Origin: Neodiprion pinetum
Lineage: Eukaryota; Arthropoda; Insecta; Hymenoptera; Diprionidae
NCBI RefSeq assembly: GCF_021155775.2
Contig: NC_060233.1
Location: forward strand, 42,635,609-42,699,608
Direction: 5' to 3'
Length of the DNA stretch: 64,000 nucleotides
The notes under the pieces: generated by a model
The model's input: only the letters and a program-made list of their open reading frames with translations
What the model was told of the DNA's origin: nothing
Database searches by the model: none
Translations under genes and position numbers: made by a program
Part shown: piece by piece, positions 50,000 to 62,400 of the stretch
How the letters are laid out: each line of letters opens with the position of its first letter
Numbering within the stretch: the first letter of the stretch is position 1

Positions 50000-51577
50000 T
50001 TATTTAAAAAATTGCAATGACTGACATTTGGAATTCTGGACGAGGTCTTCGACCCGAGCGCTGAGAATTCTGAAGTTGACTTCATCAACGTTTAGAGTGC
50101 CAGTATATATTTTTTGTAAGCGGTTTGTCGAAACCCAAAGTTCTTCTTCGAAATCATCATATCCGCGTTTCGAAACCTTGACTCCACTAGCGAACTGCAA
50201 GGTGTCGTTGTTTTGCGCCACGATCACCTGAAAAAATGAGTTACGTTCAATATTGCAATTCAAAATTTTCGCACGAAACGAAAATTCTATCAAGAATCCT
50301 CAACTTACCACGTGCTCGTTGTCCATCGGGTGATTCATGTTCCAGCATGCTATTGCTATTTCTCTCGTTAGTCCGAGGAACAGGATACCTTCCCGTGAAA
50401 ATGCTTGTGCGGTAACCTGACTGGGAAATTCATAGTTGGAAGTGATGTAATTAACGGAGTCGAATCCAAATATCAGCCTATGCAGATCGTGAACAGCATA
50501 GGAGTATTCTCTGAGCGAGGCCAACGGCCTGAAAAATAAACGGGGAGCTTGCCACGGGTGCCGGGGTGATAACGCGAGTCCGAAATTCCCGTCCGCAAGA
50601 GTGAAATTATCCCCAGCGATGGAGAACGTCGTGGCCGTTGGGTCCGCTTTGAACACTTCGTCGTCAAGGCGCAAAAACTGCCATCCGTCCCATATTATGA
50701 GACCTCCACCCTGAACGTCAGCTATGTAAACCTTGAAACATTATGTTCGACGGTTCACTGGTTCCAGTCGTGAATAGATTCAGTTTCAGTCAAACATCAG
50801 TGGACTACTGACCCATGTCCGCTGGCAGTCGAAGCCCTCCGTCTCAACTACAGGCGTAATTAGTAGTCCCAGAGACTCGTTCGCGGGACTGTGCGAGATG
50901 TCGTTTGGAATGGTAATTCGTTGCAGCAGTGTGTCGGTTATTAAATCAAATACCAAAATTTGGGCTGGACACACCTGGTCGGCATTGCCAATTTTTCCGC
51001 TGTCAAGCACCCAGAGTCTATCGCATTCGTCGACCTGCGGTAAAACAGCAGAAAACATAATTCACGATCGTCAATGCGACGTCGCATCGACCAGTACCCG
51101 TTAGTCGCAACTTACAGCCACTCTCCACACACTTGTGATACCACTGCAGTTCCCAGGCATGTGCCAAGACCAATCTGGATAGGGCTGCAACAGCGGACCA
51201 CCTGGACCTTGGCTCGAAGATATTGTCGAAAGGGTGGCCGGAGTTCCGGCAGTAAAGAGCGCTGGCGTAGTCACAAAGACACGTCCATCTACGAGGGCAA
51301 GTATGAAGTTTAGTGACGAGTTTCAGGAAACGATCACGTCAGTCAAAATCACTTTTCGAATTAGGCTTGCAGACTTGTAATGCACATCGGTACCTGAAGC
51401 CTTCTGAACGTCGATCGTGAAGACCTGCGTCTCATTGTATCTCCCTTCGGCAATTGCCGACTGTCGATCTTCTTCGCTGTTCCAGACGTAGTCGACGTAT
51501 TTCCATTCATAAATCACGTTCAGTTCTGCAGCCACCGCGCAATTTGCGATGGTTAGAATAAGTACGAAGCGATGCAT
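50000..51577 (-). CDS. Yellow/MRJP family secreted protein Y3, 409 aa
   Basis: This is the most canonical member here. Coding exons: 51577-51394, 51288-51116, 51034-50813, 50731-50309 and 50227-50000, phases 1,0,0,0. The second coding exon begins GRVFVTTPALF and includes GPGGPLLQPYPDW. The signal peptide is MHRFVLILTIANCAVAA, then ELNVIYEWKYVDYVW. Family motifs are well kept: DECDRLWVLDSGKIG, VYIADVQGGGLIIWDG, DGNFGLALSP, LFFRPLAS, FSREGILFLGLT and ACWN. The upstream in-frame TTG is not used, since the ATG at 51577 starts the signal peptide. It differs from Y1, Y2 and Y4 in keeping the GLALSP segment and having a different promoter. It may represent the ancestral type. I saw no AATAAA near the stop. 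Confidence 0.9.
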
Positions 51578-51716
51578 CCTCAGAGGAAAATATCTCAAAC
51601 GTAAATAGTCAATTGAATTACTGAAGTACAGTAGTTTTAGGAAAGTTTTTGCCTTCCTCGGAATGGTATTCTCCGCGTCGCCACACTGACAATGTGGTAG
51701 AAATGACGCCTGCCAC

Positions 51717-51748
51717 TATAGCTGGCATAAAATGCGGTACTTTTTATA
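51717..51748 (-). promoter_or_regulatory. Candidate TATA promoter of Y3
   Basis: The minus strand reads TATAAAAAG from 51748, predicting a start near 51717 and a 5'UTR of about 140 nt if unspliced. It lacks the TCGAGGCA..AGACAC motif seen at the other three genes. Confidence 0.45.
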
Positions 51749-52811
51749 ATAAATTGTGCCTTATAAAGGTGGCCACTATCAGTTGCAGACAATGGACAGT
51801 GATAGCGTTCCAAGGACAGCTGGCGAAACAGGTTTCTAAACGCAATTTATGCCCAGGTGATCAGGGGGGCGTAAGCAGGTTCTCTGGCACCGTTCGATAG
51901 TTTCGTTGCCTGAACGGCTGTCACTGTGGTCCGGAAAAGTTCATGGAATTGTATTTCCGAGCGCATCAAAGACTCGCGGTTCAGCCTGTGCTGTTCCTGA
52001 TGGACTTGAGGCAGTTGGAAGAGCTGCTGTTAGTGTCGGGTGTGAGCTTCTTGTTGTCGGTCAGTTGCCTCTAAAGGCCGCACTTGTTATTGATTTGCAG
52101 CTCCTTCTTGTTCTCTAATCAGTTGGAAGAGACGTCAAATTTGAGCGATTGGAGCAGCACTGGATTCTGTAGACGGCTCTGGGGCTTGCGGGGCATCTTC
52201 CAAACGAGGATTATCTCCGCAGGGTATTCCCAAGCGACGAGAGCGAGTATTCTTGGTGGTAATCATCTCCAAAACCGCACACTGAATTGATTTCACTTGC
52301 ACAGTTCAAAAATCGTGATTCCGAAACCAAATGTAAAGTTCTACGCGTTATAGCAAAAATAAACATGTTCGTAAACTGATTAAGCGAATAAAGAGGCAAC
52401 AAAATGAAAAGACAATGAAAAATGCTTTAACGGCCATGCGTGATTATTGTTTGAAATATGAAACACGACTGTTTTACAATAATACTGGTTGATGGAGCAA
52501 CCCTATTACCTAATAAGCGGGGTCCTAGGAAGGGCTGCTTGACAAAAAAAAAACTGGTTTTACTCGCAAACGACCGTGCTTTCATTGATTGAAATTTATA
52601 ACACACATGAAATATGAGACTTGCTTTAATCACACGTTCATCTTAAAATTATCTCCTTCTGTATATACATTATTAAATAAGTTTAAGCGTCCTTTCTTTT
52701 CGGCAAATCGGTTGAACACTTTTTCAGCAGAAATTTAAAAAAAAATGTATCATTCTCTATGCTGAGCAGTGCCGTATGAGAAAATCGATCCTGAATTTAT
52801 TTTCTGAAAAG

Positions 52812-53855
52812 GATTTTCTGAAATCCATTTTAATAACTTTTGCAGTGGTTCTGCTGGCCAAATTTTCATCGAAGCAACAGACGAGCTCGTTTTCTTGCTT
52901 CGGCGTGTAATCTAATACATTTTAAATCTAGACGATTGACGACGAGACTCGAGTTCTTGGCGATAAAAAACAATCGAGTTACCGAATGTTGACAGAACTG
53001 CATCCCCGATATTACCCTTTCAGGCATATCCCAGGGTCATTTAAGCAGCAAAACCGATTAAGCGGCCTACGTGCCGTGGTCATCAATATTGAACTGCATT
53101 CAAGCTTACGCGTAATAAGTATACAGTAATCGTATGGAGTACATTTTCGCCAGACCCGACTGTCTCAATGTCACATAAATGGCATAGCACGAAGCCAATT
53201 GTAGGTGTTTGTCTGGTTATCGGCTTCAGTAACAGGCCTATTCCTGTTGACGAATGGTATTCAAGGGAATGATAGGTATGAAGATAAGTATTTATATTAT
53301 AGTATATATTAGAATTAGTAAACTAGGTATGAAGATAAGCATTTACATAACAGTATGTAATAGAGTTGGTGAAAATACTTATCTTCATACCTACCATGCC
53401 CTTGAATACCATTCGTCAACAGGAATAGGTCTGTTACTGAAGCCGATAACCAGACAAACACCTACAATTAGCTTCGTGCTATGCCATTTATATGACATTG
53501 AGACAGTCGAGTCTGGTGAAAATATACTCCGTACGATTACTGTATACTTATTACGCGTAAACTTGAATGCAGTTCAATATTGATGACAATGACACGTAGG
53601 CTGCTTAATCGGTTTTGCTGCTTAAATGACACTGGGATAAGCCTGAAAGGGTAATATCGGAGATGCAGCTCCGTCAACATTCAGTGGTTCGATTTTTTTC
53701 CATCGCCAAGAACTCGAGTCTCGTCGTCATTTGTCTAGATTTAAGATGTGTCAGAGTACACGCCAAAGCGAGAAAACGAACTCGTCTGTTGCTTCGATGA
53801 AAATTTGGCCAGCAGAACCACTGCAAAAGTTATTAAAATGGATTTCAGAAAATAA
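52812..53855. repeat. Large imperfect inverted repeat (palindrome), ~0.48-kb arms
   Basis: Arm 1 (about 52812-53293) is the reverse complement of arm 2 (about 53372-53855) over its whole length with scattered mismatches and small indels. Matching pairs include GGTTCTGCTGGCC with GGCCAGCAGAACC, CAAGAACTCGAG with its complement, GCGTAATAAGTATACAGTAATCGTA with TACGATTACTG at about 53535, and GACGAATGGTATTCAAGGG with CCCTTGAATACCATTCGTC. The central spacer is about 78 bp and holds an extra copy of TAGGTATGAAGATAAG. No gene lies inside. It may be a foldback element, a palindromic duplication or a hairpin-RNA locus. Confidence 0.85.
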
Positions 53856-54549
53856 AACTGCACGGTAAAAAGAAACTGTTACTGAATTCATTTCTCTACT
53901 CTGCCATTTTTCGCAATGCTACTTTTTTCGGCGTATTGAACACTAGTATACATATTGAAGTGCTAGTAGACAATTTCTAGTATACGTTTAATTCGTATCA
54001 TCAGAGACTATGATTCCGTCGCCGCAACCAGAATAATCGCACCCAAATAGCGTAAACTTACATCATATCCAGTCACCGTCGAGCACGTAGAGCCGCCCAC
54101 AGAAAGGTAAGTGACAACTTTTATTTCAAAAGCTCATCTCCTTTCAATACCTCTGAAAATGGTAGTAACAAGACTTGGAACAAATTTTATTCTCTGTAAT
54201 TTTGATGACAATTTTTTACCTACGATCGATATTCAGGACTCGTGCTTACGATAAAGGGAAAGAAGGTTGTTACATTGTTTGTTAAGCTATTTGACAACCG
54301 CATGACTTTTTACAATAAAACACACAAAATCTATTTTTTTCGTCACCCAAATTTGAGAGCTGCTCGACAAGACAACGCGGAAAGTAAAACTTTTCAGCCA
54401 GGGCGATAATTCGAATTCTTTTACTTACGAATTACTAAATGCTAAAAATTGATTGGATGTGATATGAACACAAACTAAGGAAGTGTGACGATAGAAATGA
54501 TACGGGCATAATTCTGAGATTTCTAAAAGGATAGTTCCGGAATCAGGGT

Positions 54550-54690
54550 GACTAAAATTTGCAGTCCTTGACGGGGACGTTGGCAGAAGCGTTGAAGATT
54601 CTGAAGTTGTTTTCACTGAACTCGCTATCTGACGTTCAAGCTCTGAATTGACGACGAAAATTGTTCTATGGTAGTCCACACCGGCCACTT
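54550..54690 (-). pseudogene. Relic last exon of a yellow/MRJP gene
   Basis: The minus strand encodes FSENNFRIFNASANVPVKDC followed by KF and a stop. This aligns with VDEVNFRILSARVEDLVQNS near the end of Y3. Upstream, an FVVNSELERQIA segment in another frame resembles the preceding LTNRLQ region, so there is a frameshift, and a TGA lies in the first frame. It sits between the palindrome and the Y4 terminator, and no other exons are attached. Confidence 0.6.
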
Positions 54691-54744
54691 TTCCCCAATT
54701 TTAACACCGCCAATTTCTTACAATGAATATTCGTATAATAGTTC

Positions 54745-54750
54745 TTTATT
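54745..54750 (-). terminator. Poly(A) signal of Y4
   Basis: The minus strand reads AATAAA 43 nt past the Y4 stop codon. Confidence 0.65.
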
Positions 54751-54792
54751 AAAAAATTACACGATAGATAAAACCGACAGAAAATGTAGTGA

Positions 54793-57173
54793 CTAATTAA
54801 GATATTCTGATGCGGTGATTGCTGAAGAAACGACGGTTACAGTTTCAAATTCGAAAAAAAATTTATCCTCAATGCTGGGGGAAACGGTGTGTGGCTCAGG
54901 CTCACAAACTGTGCCACGAACAAGAGCGGCAAGGTTAGCACCCAGAATTCTATAATTGACTTCATTGAAGTCCATGATACCCAGAACGAATTCTTGCAAT
55001 CGATTAGTCAGCAGCCAGTAGTGTTCGTACTCAAACTCGTCTCTACATCCATTGGTAATCTTGGCGGCACTGGTGAATTGCAGGGCATTGTCGTCTTCGA
55101 GTATCGTACCCTACGCCAATTTGAAGTGACGAATAATATTACACTGATTCACTAGCGGTCGTTGCATTATATGAAAAGTTATATCGATAGGGTTTGACGT
55201 CGTTTGATTCTAAACAACGTAAACTTGAATGTATTGATAACCTAGCAATGCAACCTTACTAGCCTAGCATGCTTACCACGGATTCTGATGTCAATGGATA
55301 TTGTATATTCCAGCAGGCAACGACTAGTTGTGTGGCAAATCCGCCGATTAAGACTCCAAACTTGGAATAAACTCTGGCAAGTTCCTGGCTAGGGATTGTA
55401 AAGTTAGATCGGTAATATGTCACAGTGTTTCCAGCTGTATTGGAGTTGTGCAAATCGTCGAGCGTGACAGAATATCCTATCCTTGAAGCCAAGGGTTTGA
55501 AGAGAAGGTACCCTTCCTCAATGAATCCAGGAGGTGGTATCACGAGGCTGGAAACACCGAGTTCGAGAGTCACATTCTCACCGTCCACGGAGAAGATTGT
55601 TGCTTCTGGATCCGGAGCGTAAACGTTGTCGTCTTCCAGCCGCCATATGGTGGAACCGTTCCAAATAACAAGACCGTATCCTTCTGGGTCCCCGATGTAC
55701 ACCTGCAGGAAGCATGTCATTTTGCCAGTTTGAACTATATACGCTTATAGCTTGAACTGAAATTTTATCTCTTACTAACTGCACCCAACTTTTTGTTTAC
55801 TCACCCAAGTAGTGCTACACGAGTCTCCGTGCGTCTCCACGGTTTGTATCTCAAGTCGTCCGTTATTCGTATTCACGGAACTATGCGTTAATTCATCTGG
55901 AATTATTACACGCTGCAGGACCTCGTCAGTTTCGGGATTAAACGCGATTATCTGAGCAGGGCATGTCTGTACGTTTCCTATTTTCCCCGAGTCGACGATC
56001 CACAGCCTATTGCATTCATCTAACTGCAAAACGGACGTGAAAGTTGTGACTGGCAAGGCGAAAATATATAACCATCAGTCCGGCAGAGGGACGTATTTTT
56101 CTACTTACGAAAATCCTGTTAACACTGGTAATACCGGTGCAATCCGTTGACGTGTGCCAATCCCAATTGGGGTAGGGTTCAAGCAATGGACCACCATCGC
56201 CAGTCTGATTTGAAACCGTTGACAAACTCGCGGGGTTGTTGAACAATCTTGGGGTTGTTACCAAAACTCGACCCCCTGTAAGATTGTCGATCAGTTATTG
56301 CGTCACTTCCATACCTAAGAGAAGGCATCTTTTCGCCTCGGTCCACTTAGCGTATAGTGTACACATTGACACGATATTATTTTGCACAGCATTACTTGAC
56401 TCGAGTATTATTTGTCACGACTTTTTTCTACACGGGTGCGATTTGATATGGCTTTATTCTACTCGGACGTGATTGCACACAGGCTTGATTTCCAACGTTC
56501 TGTAGGATGTGCGTTTCAGTTCGATTCGTTCAAAGTGAAAATTAATTTGACGGTATCTGTGCTAGGGTAAGGCGGTTCAAAATAGAGATGATTTTGATTT
56601 TTGCATCGGATTCGTAAGATATTTACACGGCTAAAATAACGTTGTCCAAAATTAAAGCAATTTAAACAAGCGTGCTCTGCAGAACATTGGAAATAAAACT
56701 TACCTATGGGTAACCACGTCCATGTAGAATAACGACACCGTATCAAATATAATGTGCGCCAAACATAATAATAATGAAGAATAAAACTGTGTAGAATAAT
56801 ACCCGTTTCGAATAATATCCTGTGCAGAGAAACGAGATCGGATTTGTTTATCTTCAAAGTGGATCGAGGCGAGTCGGACCCGATCCCCTTGCCTCACAAA
56901 GAGGTTGAACAACAAAAGCAACGAAAACGAGTAGATCAGAGGAAATCGGTTATTCTGTTAAGTACCTGAGATTTTCTGGAAATCAATTGGAATAATTTTG
57001 GTGTGATTGTACTGTCCGTTTTTGATCGCGTTCAGTTTTTGTACGTTATCGTTCCAGACGTAGTCGATGTACTTCCATTCGTAAACGGTTTTCAGTTTTG
57101 CAGCTGAAGACCATGCCGTACATCCCAAAACAATTGGCAGTATTCTCCAAAAAAAGCTCAATCGAAATATCAT
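54793..57173 (-). CDS. Yellow/MRJP family secreted protein Y4, 445 aa
   Basis: Coding exons: 57173-56966, 56275-56109, 56023-55805, 55702-55277 and 55110-54793, phases 1,0,0,0. The ATG at 57173 starts a signal peptide (MIFRLSFFWRILPIVLGCTA, then WSSA) followed by KTVYEWKYIDYVW. An upstream in-frame ATG at 57275 falls before a TTCCAG acceptor near 57235 and is probably intronic. Motifs: GRVLVTTPRLFNNPASL, DECNRLWIVDSGKIG, VYIGDPEGYGLVIWNG, LLFKPLAS, GVLIGGF and ACWN. The last exon begins GTILEDDNALQF and has a longer C-terminal tail than its paralogues, ending SAITASEYLN. The second intron is long (690 bp). The pseudogene at 46.7-47.8 kb is closely related to its exons 5 and 6. The gene looks intact. 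Confidence 0.88.
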
Positions 57174-57686
57174 GATGAAGACCGAAGTTCCTAATTTCGA
57201 AAAATGGGAGGGATTGAATACATAAATCCTATAACTGGAATTAAATTTTATTATGAAAGATTTACACCATTGCATTATTAGTATCCTTTTTTTTTAACAT
57301 GAAAAGAAAATTCCTTGTTATATAAAAACGCTTTTGATCTTGTATATTTTTTGAATCAAGTTGAAGAAACAATGAGCCTGTTTGATATTTTCAATCGAGA
57401 TGAGCTATAGAACACACCGCTCGTGTTTCAACAAATTCTGTCTTTGAAAAATTCACTTTTGTTCCTAGAGTGGAGAAATTGACCGCTCCCGTTCCGCAAA
57501 ACTACCAGGCAAAGCCCCGCCATTTTTCATTCACTCGTTATAAAAACCGTCATGTGTGACTCGGTCCACAAAGTTTGCGATCGTAACTTGCGTGATTGCC
57601 GCCCTCGCTTTGCTCAGGCACAAACTTCGCGCTCGCCGCAATCGCCAACTTTCGTCCCTTTTCGCACAATGTACGATTCTACTTAC

Positions 57687-57776
57687 GTAAGAGGCCTCGG
57701 GATACGTTCGGTTTGACTTTTCGCGCCGGTTCCGTCTGAAAATGTGTCTACTGCCTCGAAATTGCTTGCATTTATA
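57687..57776 (-). promoter_or_regulatory. Promoter and non-coding exon 1 of Y4
   Basis: The minus strand has TATAAATG from 57776, then TCGAGGCAGTAGACAC with the predicted start near 57749, and a GTAAGT donor at 57686-57681. The acceptor before 57234 gives a 452-bp 5'UTR intron. Confidence 0.65.
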
Positions 57777-58140
57777 TGGCACAACAATGCGCACTCTTCA
57801 GTTCGACATACATTTAACATGTTTAACAGTTCTGTATTCTCAGGTGATACTTATAATAAGAGGACCTCGATTCAACGGCCTTCGGTTTGAGATAGTTGCC
57901 GATCAAAAAGTTTAGGCTCTGAACCCCGACCCCATGTATCGATAGTTTAAAAGTGTAAGCCTGTATATTTTCGACTCGACTGTACCGCATATAGGGTACT
58001 ATTTCGTACATGAATACACGCATACTGTGAAACGTTTTTCTGTGCGAAGACATGACGCCGTCCCATATTTACTATACTCACTCATGCGCATGGCCAGTGT
58101 ATGCCTAGTTTATGAACTTTTTAGCTGTTGTTTACATTAA

Positions 58141-58850
58141 CCCGTTGAGGACACACATCGAAAAAATAACGTTGAGGACACACGGGGTCCAGCGCACCCC
58201 ACGCAGAAAAACAGTTCTCATTTGTGTTTTACGCTATGTATCGACTTAAAACCGGTGCGAAACTTTAATTTTATATTCTCTCTAATTAATCTTATGATTG
58301 TTTTAATCTTTTTATGATTTTAAAATACTAAAATATTGTTAAGAAAAAAAAACTCACGAAATTGAACTTTTTTTATAAAAATAGTATTAGAAATTTTAAT
58401 TTTCAAAATATCAAAAAAAAAAAACGACGGCGTTTTATTCAAAAAACAATATTTTTTCGAGAAAAAAATAAAATTCTGATGAAGTCTGAAAAAAGTATAT
58501 TTATTTTGAAGTTTGAAGTCACGAATCTCGGCCATTCTTGTAATAAAGAAATAGTACAACTAAACATGCAGAAAAATGTAAAAGCATGATTTTGTCACAG
58601 TAAAAAAAAGATTTTGCCACAGTAAGGCCACACGGGGTCTACAGAACCCCAAAAAAAAACACGTGCGCACTAATATGTCTCTGCAGGATGACTAATGCCA
58701 AAGAGACCTTCGTAACGTGTCAAAACTTGTTGTGGAGACTTCAAACAACAACAAATGGTGCTATATATCTAATTCCTAAGGGTCTTTGTAGATTTAAAAT
58801 TGCATTGCAATTTGTCTGGGGTCCGTTGGACCCCATGTGTCCTCAACGGG
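58141..58850. mobile_element. Non-autonomous piggyBac-like element (710 bp) with TTAA target duplication
   Basis: The ends are perfect 15-bp inverted repeats: CCCGTTGAGGACACA at 58141-58155 and its complement at 58836-58850. The TTAA duplications lie at 58137-58140 and 58851-58854. TTAA targets and ends starting CCC are characteristic of piggyBac-type transposons. There is no transposase frame, so this is a MITE-like copy. Near both ends are GGGGTCC..ACCCC palindromes (58184-58200, 58634-58650, 58818-58834). The perfect ends suggest a fairly recent insertion. Confidence 0.9.
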
Positions 58851-59039
58851 TTAAGAAAAAATTATGGTAGATCGTACACGATAATGCATACTTGAGAAGT
58901 CGATCAAGTTTTTTGAAGAAAATCGGTGACATATATTTCTACTCAACATATTTCTCCGCGGTCAGGCTCGTAGTACGACACACACTACACACGCACACGC
59001 CGTTTCATCGAGGTCCTAGTGGATACATGCACGAGATAC

Positions 59040-59310
59040 ATAAATGAGGTTCAAATATGTTATCTGCTGATCCGTAATATTCACACTTGAATTGGGTAAT
59101 AAATTTCTCGCAATTTGAAACTTTGTTTAAAAAAATGTAGGCCACACTGAATGTGCAAACATTTTTCGTATTTATCGAGTCTTGGAATTGCGTAACAGCC
59201 TTGACAGGTGTGAATTTTAACTACGAGTATGGAATATAGCATTCCATACATACGGAACCAATGATGAAGCTTATTCACAGGGCAGAAGAGGTAACCATTC
59301 CATCCTTTCT
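59040..59310 (-). repeat. Upstream conserved block, copy C (Y4)
   Basis: Matches part of copies A and B, including GGAATATAGCATTC at 59231-59244 and the following ATGAAGCT..ATTCACAG..GAAGAGGT. It lies about 1.5 kb upstream of the Y4 start site, with the piggyBac-like element inserted between. Weaker similarity to copy B continues to about 59435. Confidence 0.7.
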
Positions 59311-59439
59311 ACCACGATCTCACTTCTTTGAATCATCGTATTTTTTTGTTGAATAAATTAAAAAGTCGTAAATTTGTACAAAAAATCAAATTTCAATAGG
59401 CAAGAGGATAAATTATCCTAGAATATTTTCTACAAATTC

Positions 59440-62400
59440 GAGGCAAGCTGGTTGAGCTATTCTGACAATTTCGTGTGCATCGCAAAGCATGTCGCAAAAC
59501 GAAATGGTTCGCATTGTTTTAACAATAACAATGCTTTCCATCAATTGATTACGATAAAAAAAGTTGCGTCCATGAAACTTGTTCGTCATACTTTGGACTA
59601 GTTACACGCCAATAAAATTCAGTAATTGGCTGACAAAATACGAAGCCCCAACATTTTTGGAGTCGTTTACTCCTAATACCGACCCCTTTAATGTCGAATA
59701 CTTTTAATTTACCTGAAATGTCTTCGAGGAAAAAAGAAATCTAATGTAACGTAAACACATGCTTCTACACGTGGCAATGAAACTCTCGATGTAAAATATC
59801 GTACACAATGTTTTGTTAAGGTCCGATTTGTAAGATGCTCCGTATAATTCCACCATCTGGATACTCTGTGGGTTTTTCGAAATGTTACAATACATTATGT
59901 ATTTCTTGCAGGGAAAGTTAAATGTTTTGTCAATAACGAATGAATTTCGAAGTCTCCGCTAACATGGCAAATACGCTTGAGGGTTTACCCCGCAAATGTG
60001 TCTGTAAGAAGTAGTAGCCGTCGGAGTGGTCCATTGTTTATTTTTTAAACGCCGTTCGACGAACTAAATATCTTACTTGATAGCTCCCCCCTTCCCCCGG
60101 CAAAACAAAAAATAGAAAAACTTGTTCTAATCAATTTTATCACTTCGAAAATTGGACATCACAAATTTAACACTACTGATAGTTCATTTTTTCTAAGTAA
60201 ACAACCTCGATAAGTCTCGATATTCTCGGTTGAAACTGGGTGTGTACATCCAGTATACCATTCTGAATAATCAATTGGTCTGTCAGTTTTTGACATTCCC
60301 TTTAGTGATGTGACTTTTGCTTCTGATAAAAAACAACATTATGGCAATAAGTGAAAAAATAACAAAGCGAACGTCGGTCCATTTTGTGTTTGGGTTCGAA
60401 AAATTTCATGCCTGATGTTGGTTTTTTGAGATTTTCTTTTTCTTGAGATTTTTGAATTATAGCCAACGATGTTTTTGTATATTATTTAAAAAGTCTAAAA
60501 CCCAATCTGAGCATCCTTTAGAGTCAAAACGACCAGATTAAAATTCGTCGACCGAATCGGAGAGGTCAAGGGTCAGTCCCAGATGGAAATGGTGCGGAAT
60601 GCTTCATTTACATAATTACTGGTTGTACTTTATTAATTGTGATTCTTTAACTTAGTCATGTGACTCGTTTTGCTCCAACAATTAAACATGTAACTAGAAT
60701 TGCGTGACATCGCTTCGCGGAACAAATGTTCAGAGTATAATTCCGTGAGTAGGTAAATAAATTTCTGACCTTGTCGTGTGCACCGTGTACGACACGCACA
60801 TCCAAAAGGTGAACGATAATTACGGCGATATAAGTTGGCTTTCGCCGTCAAAAATATCTCGAAGAAGATACTCGCTCAATAAGGTCTGCATGGCCCCTTT
60901 AAAGACGATTCTTTCAAGCAGTTGGCAGGCGTTCACGGTACGTTAAGTTCGTGAAGTTGAAGCCACAAATAGTTAAAAATTAATAGACGGCGTGACGTCA
61001 AGAGTTGAACGGGGGTGAATTCTAACCGTGCAAATGGACGGTATGAAAACTTCAGACACCGTGCGTATTATTCTGATCCTGGATATGTTATTGCGTTTTT
61101 AAAAATTCTGCCAGAAGCGTAATGTTTTATTCACTAACATTTTTCTCCTAAAATTGCCCCTGCGCACAAACACTCCCCGAGGAAGATTAATCCTGTGCAT
61201 TTCGCACCCACTATTAGTTGCTAACTAATTGTAAGCACTTCGTCACGTTCCCGTGTTTTACCAGTTACCAGCGGAAAGGGAATCCCAACGACTTATTACG
61301 ACTGTGCGAATATCCAGTGATTCAATCGCGACGCATTCCGCTTCCACTACTAATATCCTCTCACCCTGGTACACGAAGAAAAGAGTCTGAAAGAAAGCCT
61401 CTGCGTCGCCTGCCGCGGCTGTACTTGCAATTCCATTCATTGCAGAACGACGTTGATGCACGTGCAAGACACAATGTTGCATTATTCTTCATTCGCACTT
61501 CGAGACTGGAAAGCTCGACAGATCCACTTTTCTCGCTTTTATCATGGCTCCATTCCGATCGGATCTGCAGCTGCTGCAGAGCTTCGTAAAGTAGAAACAC
61601 AGCGTTTCATTCTCTGTGACATGTCAGCACACTGTTTTACTAGACACAGGCAATATGTCAAAGCATAAGTCCAAGAAAGAAAGAACAAAAAAACAATAGG
61701 ATCAAAAACCTAGACTCGTTGACTGGAATGCCGTTGACTCGAGCATCCCGTGTCATCTGTGACCTCAAAAGGGTGGAAACCAAAGGTGGATTGACATCCT
61801 TCCTCGACCGTCGGTAGGGCGGAGGGCTCAACCCACGTCAATGCGAGTGGAGGAGGGTGGCTGCCGGTGGAGTTTAAGGGCGATCATCTAGCTCGGTAAA
61901 TCATCGGAGTTACTTTGTTCGGCGGCGACGGGCGGAAAAGGGGAGGCAAAGCAACGAAGAAAAACTAAGAGAAGCGGGAGAAGCTTGAAAAACAGGCAAG
62001 CCTGATCGGAACCGCCCTGTTCATCAGTCGACGTATATCGTCCGACAACTTTGTCGCCTCTTTGACGATATTCAAACGTATAATACCTTCAACTCGGATC
62101 AAATTTCCCCTCCGACTCTCGGTTCGTCGTCAAACCGAGGACACCGCGCTGTTTGCCATCCTTCCCAGAGGTTCATGAATCAGATTATAGCCAGGGTGAA
62201 GGGTCGATAGGCCCACCTTTCTCGCTGGCCGGATCAGGCTCTAGACGGAGTATCATCAGCGGGGAGTTCGTGATTAAGGCTGGGTTGTTCGACGCCTCGT
62301 TAGTCCGTCGTTTTCATCTCACACCTACTCGGGCAGCGTGCAAGGTGAAGTAGCGTGAGCGAAACGTATTCCGGAGGGAAAATTTTCGTTATATTCACGA

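Noticed and set aside
54889..55155. Plus-strand frames opposite yellow/MRJP exons (also 46773-46970, 47445-47642, 55425-55622)
   Set aside because: Antisense shadows; their similarity to each other only reflects duplication of the minus-strand exons.
57174..57275. Upstream in-frame ATG extending Y4 by 34 residues
   Set aside because: A good TTCCAG acceptor near 57235 places that ATG in the 5'UTR intron, and the extension would bury the signal peptide.
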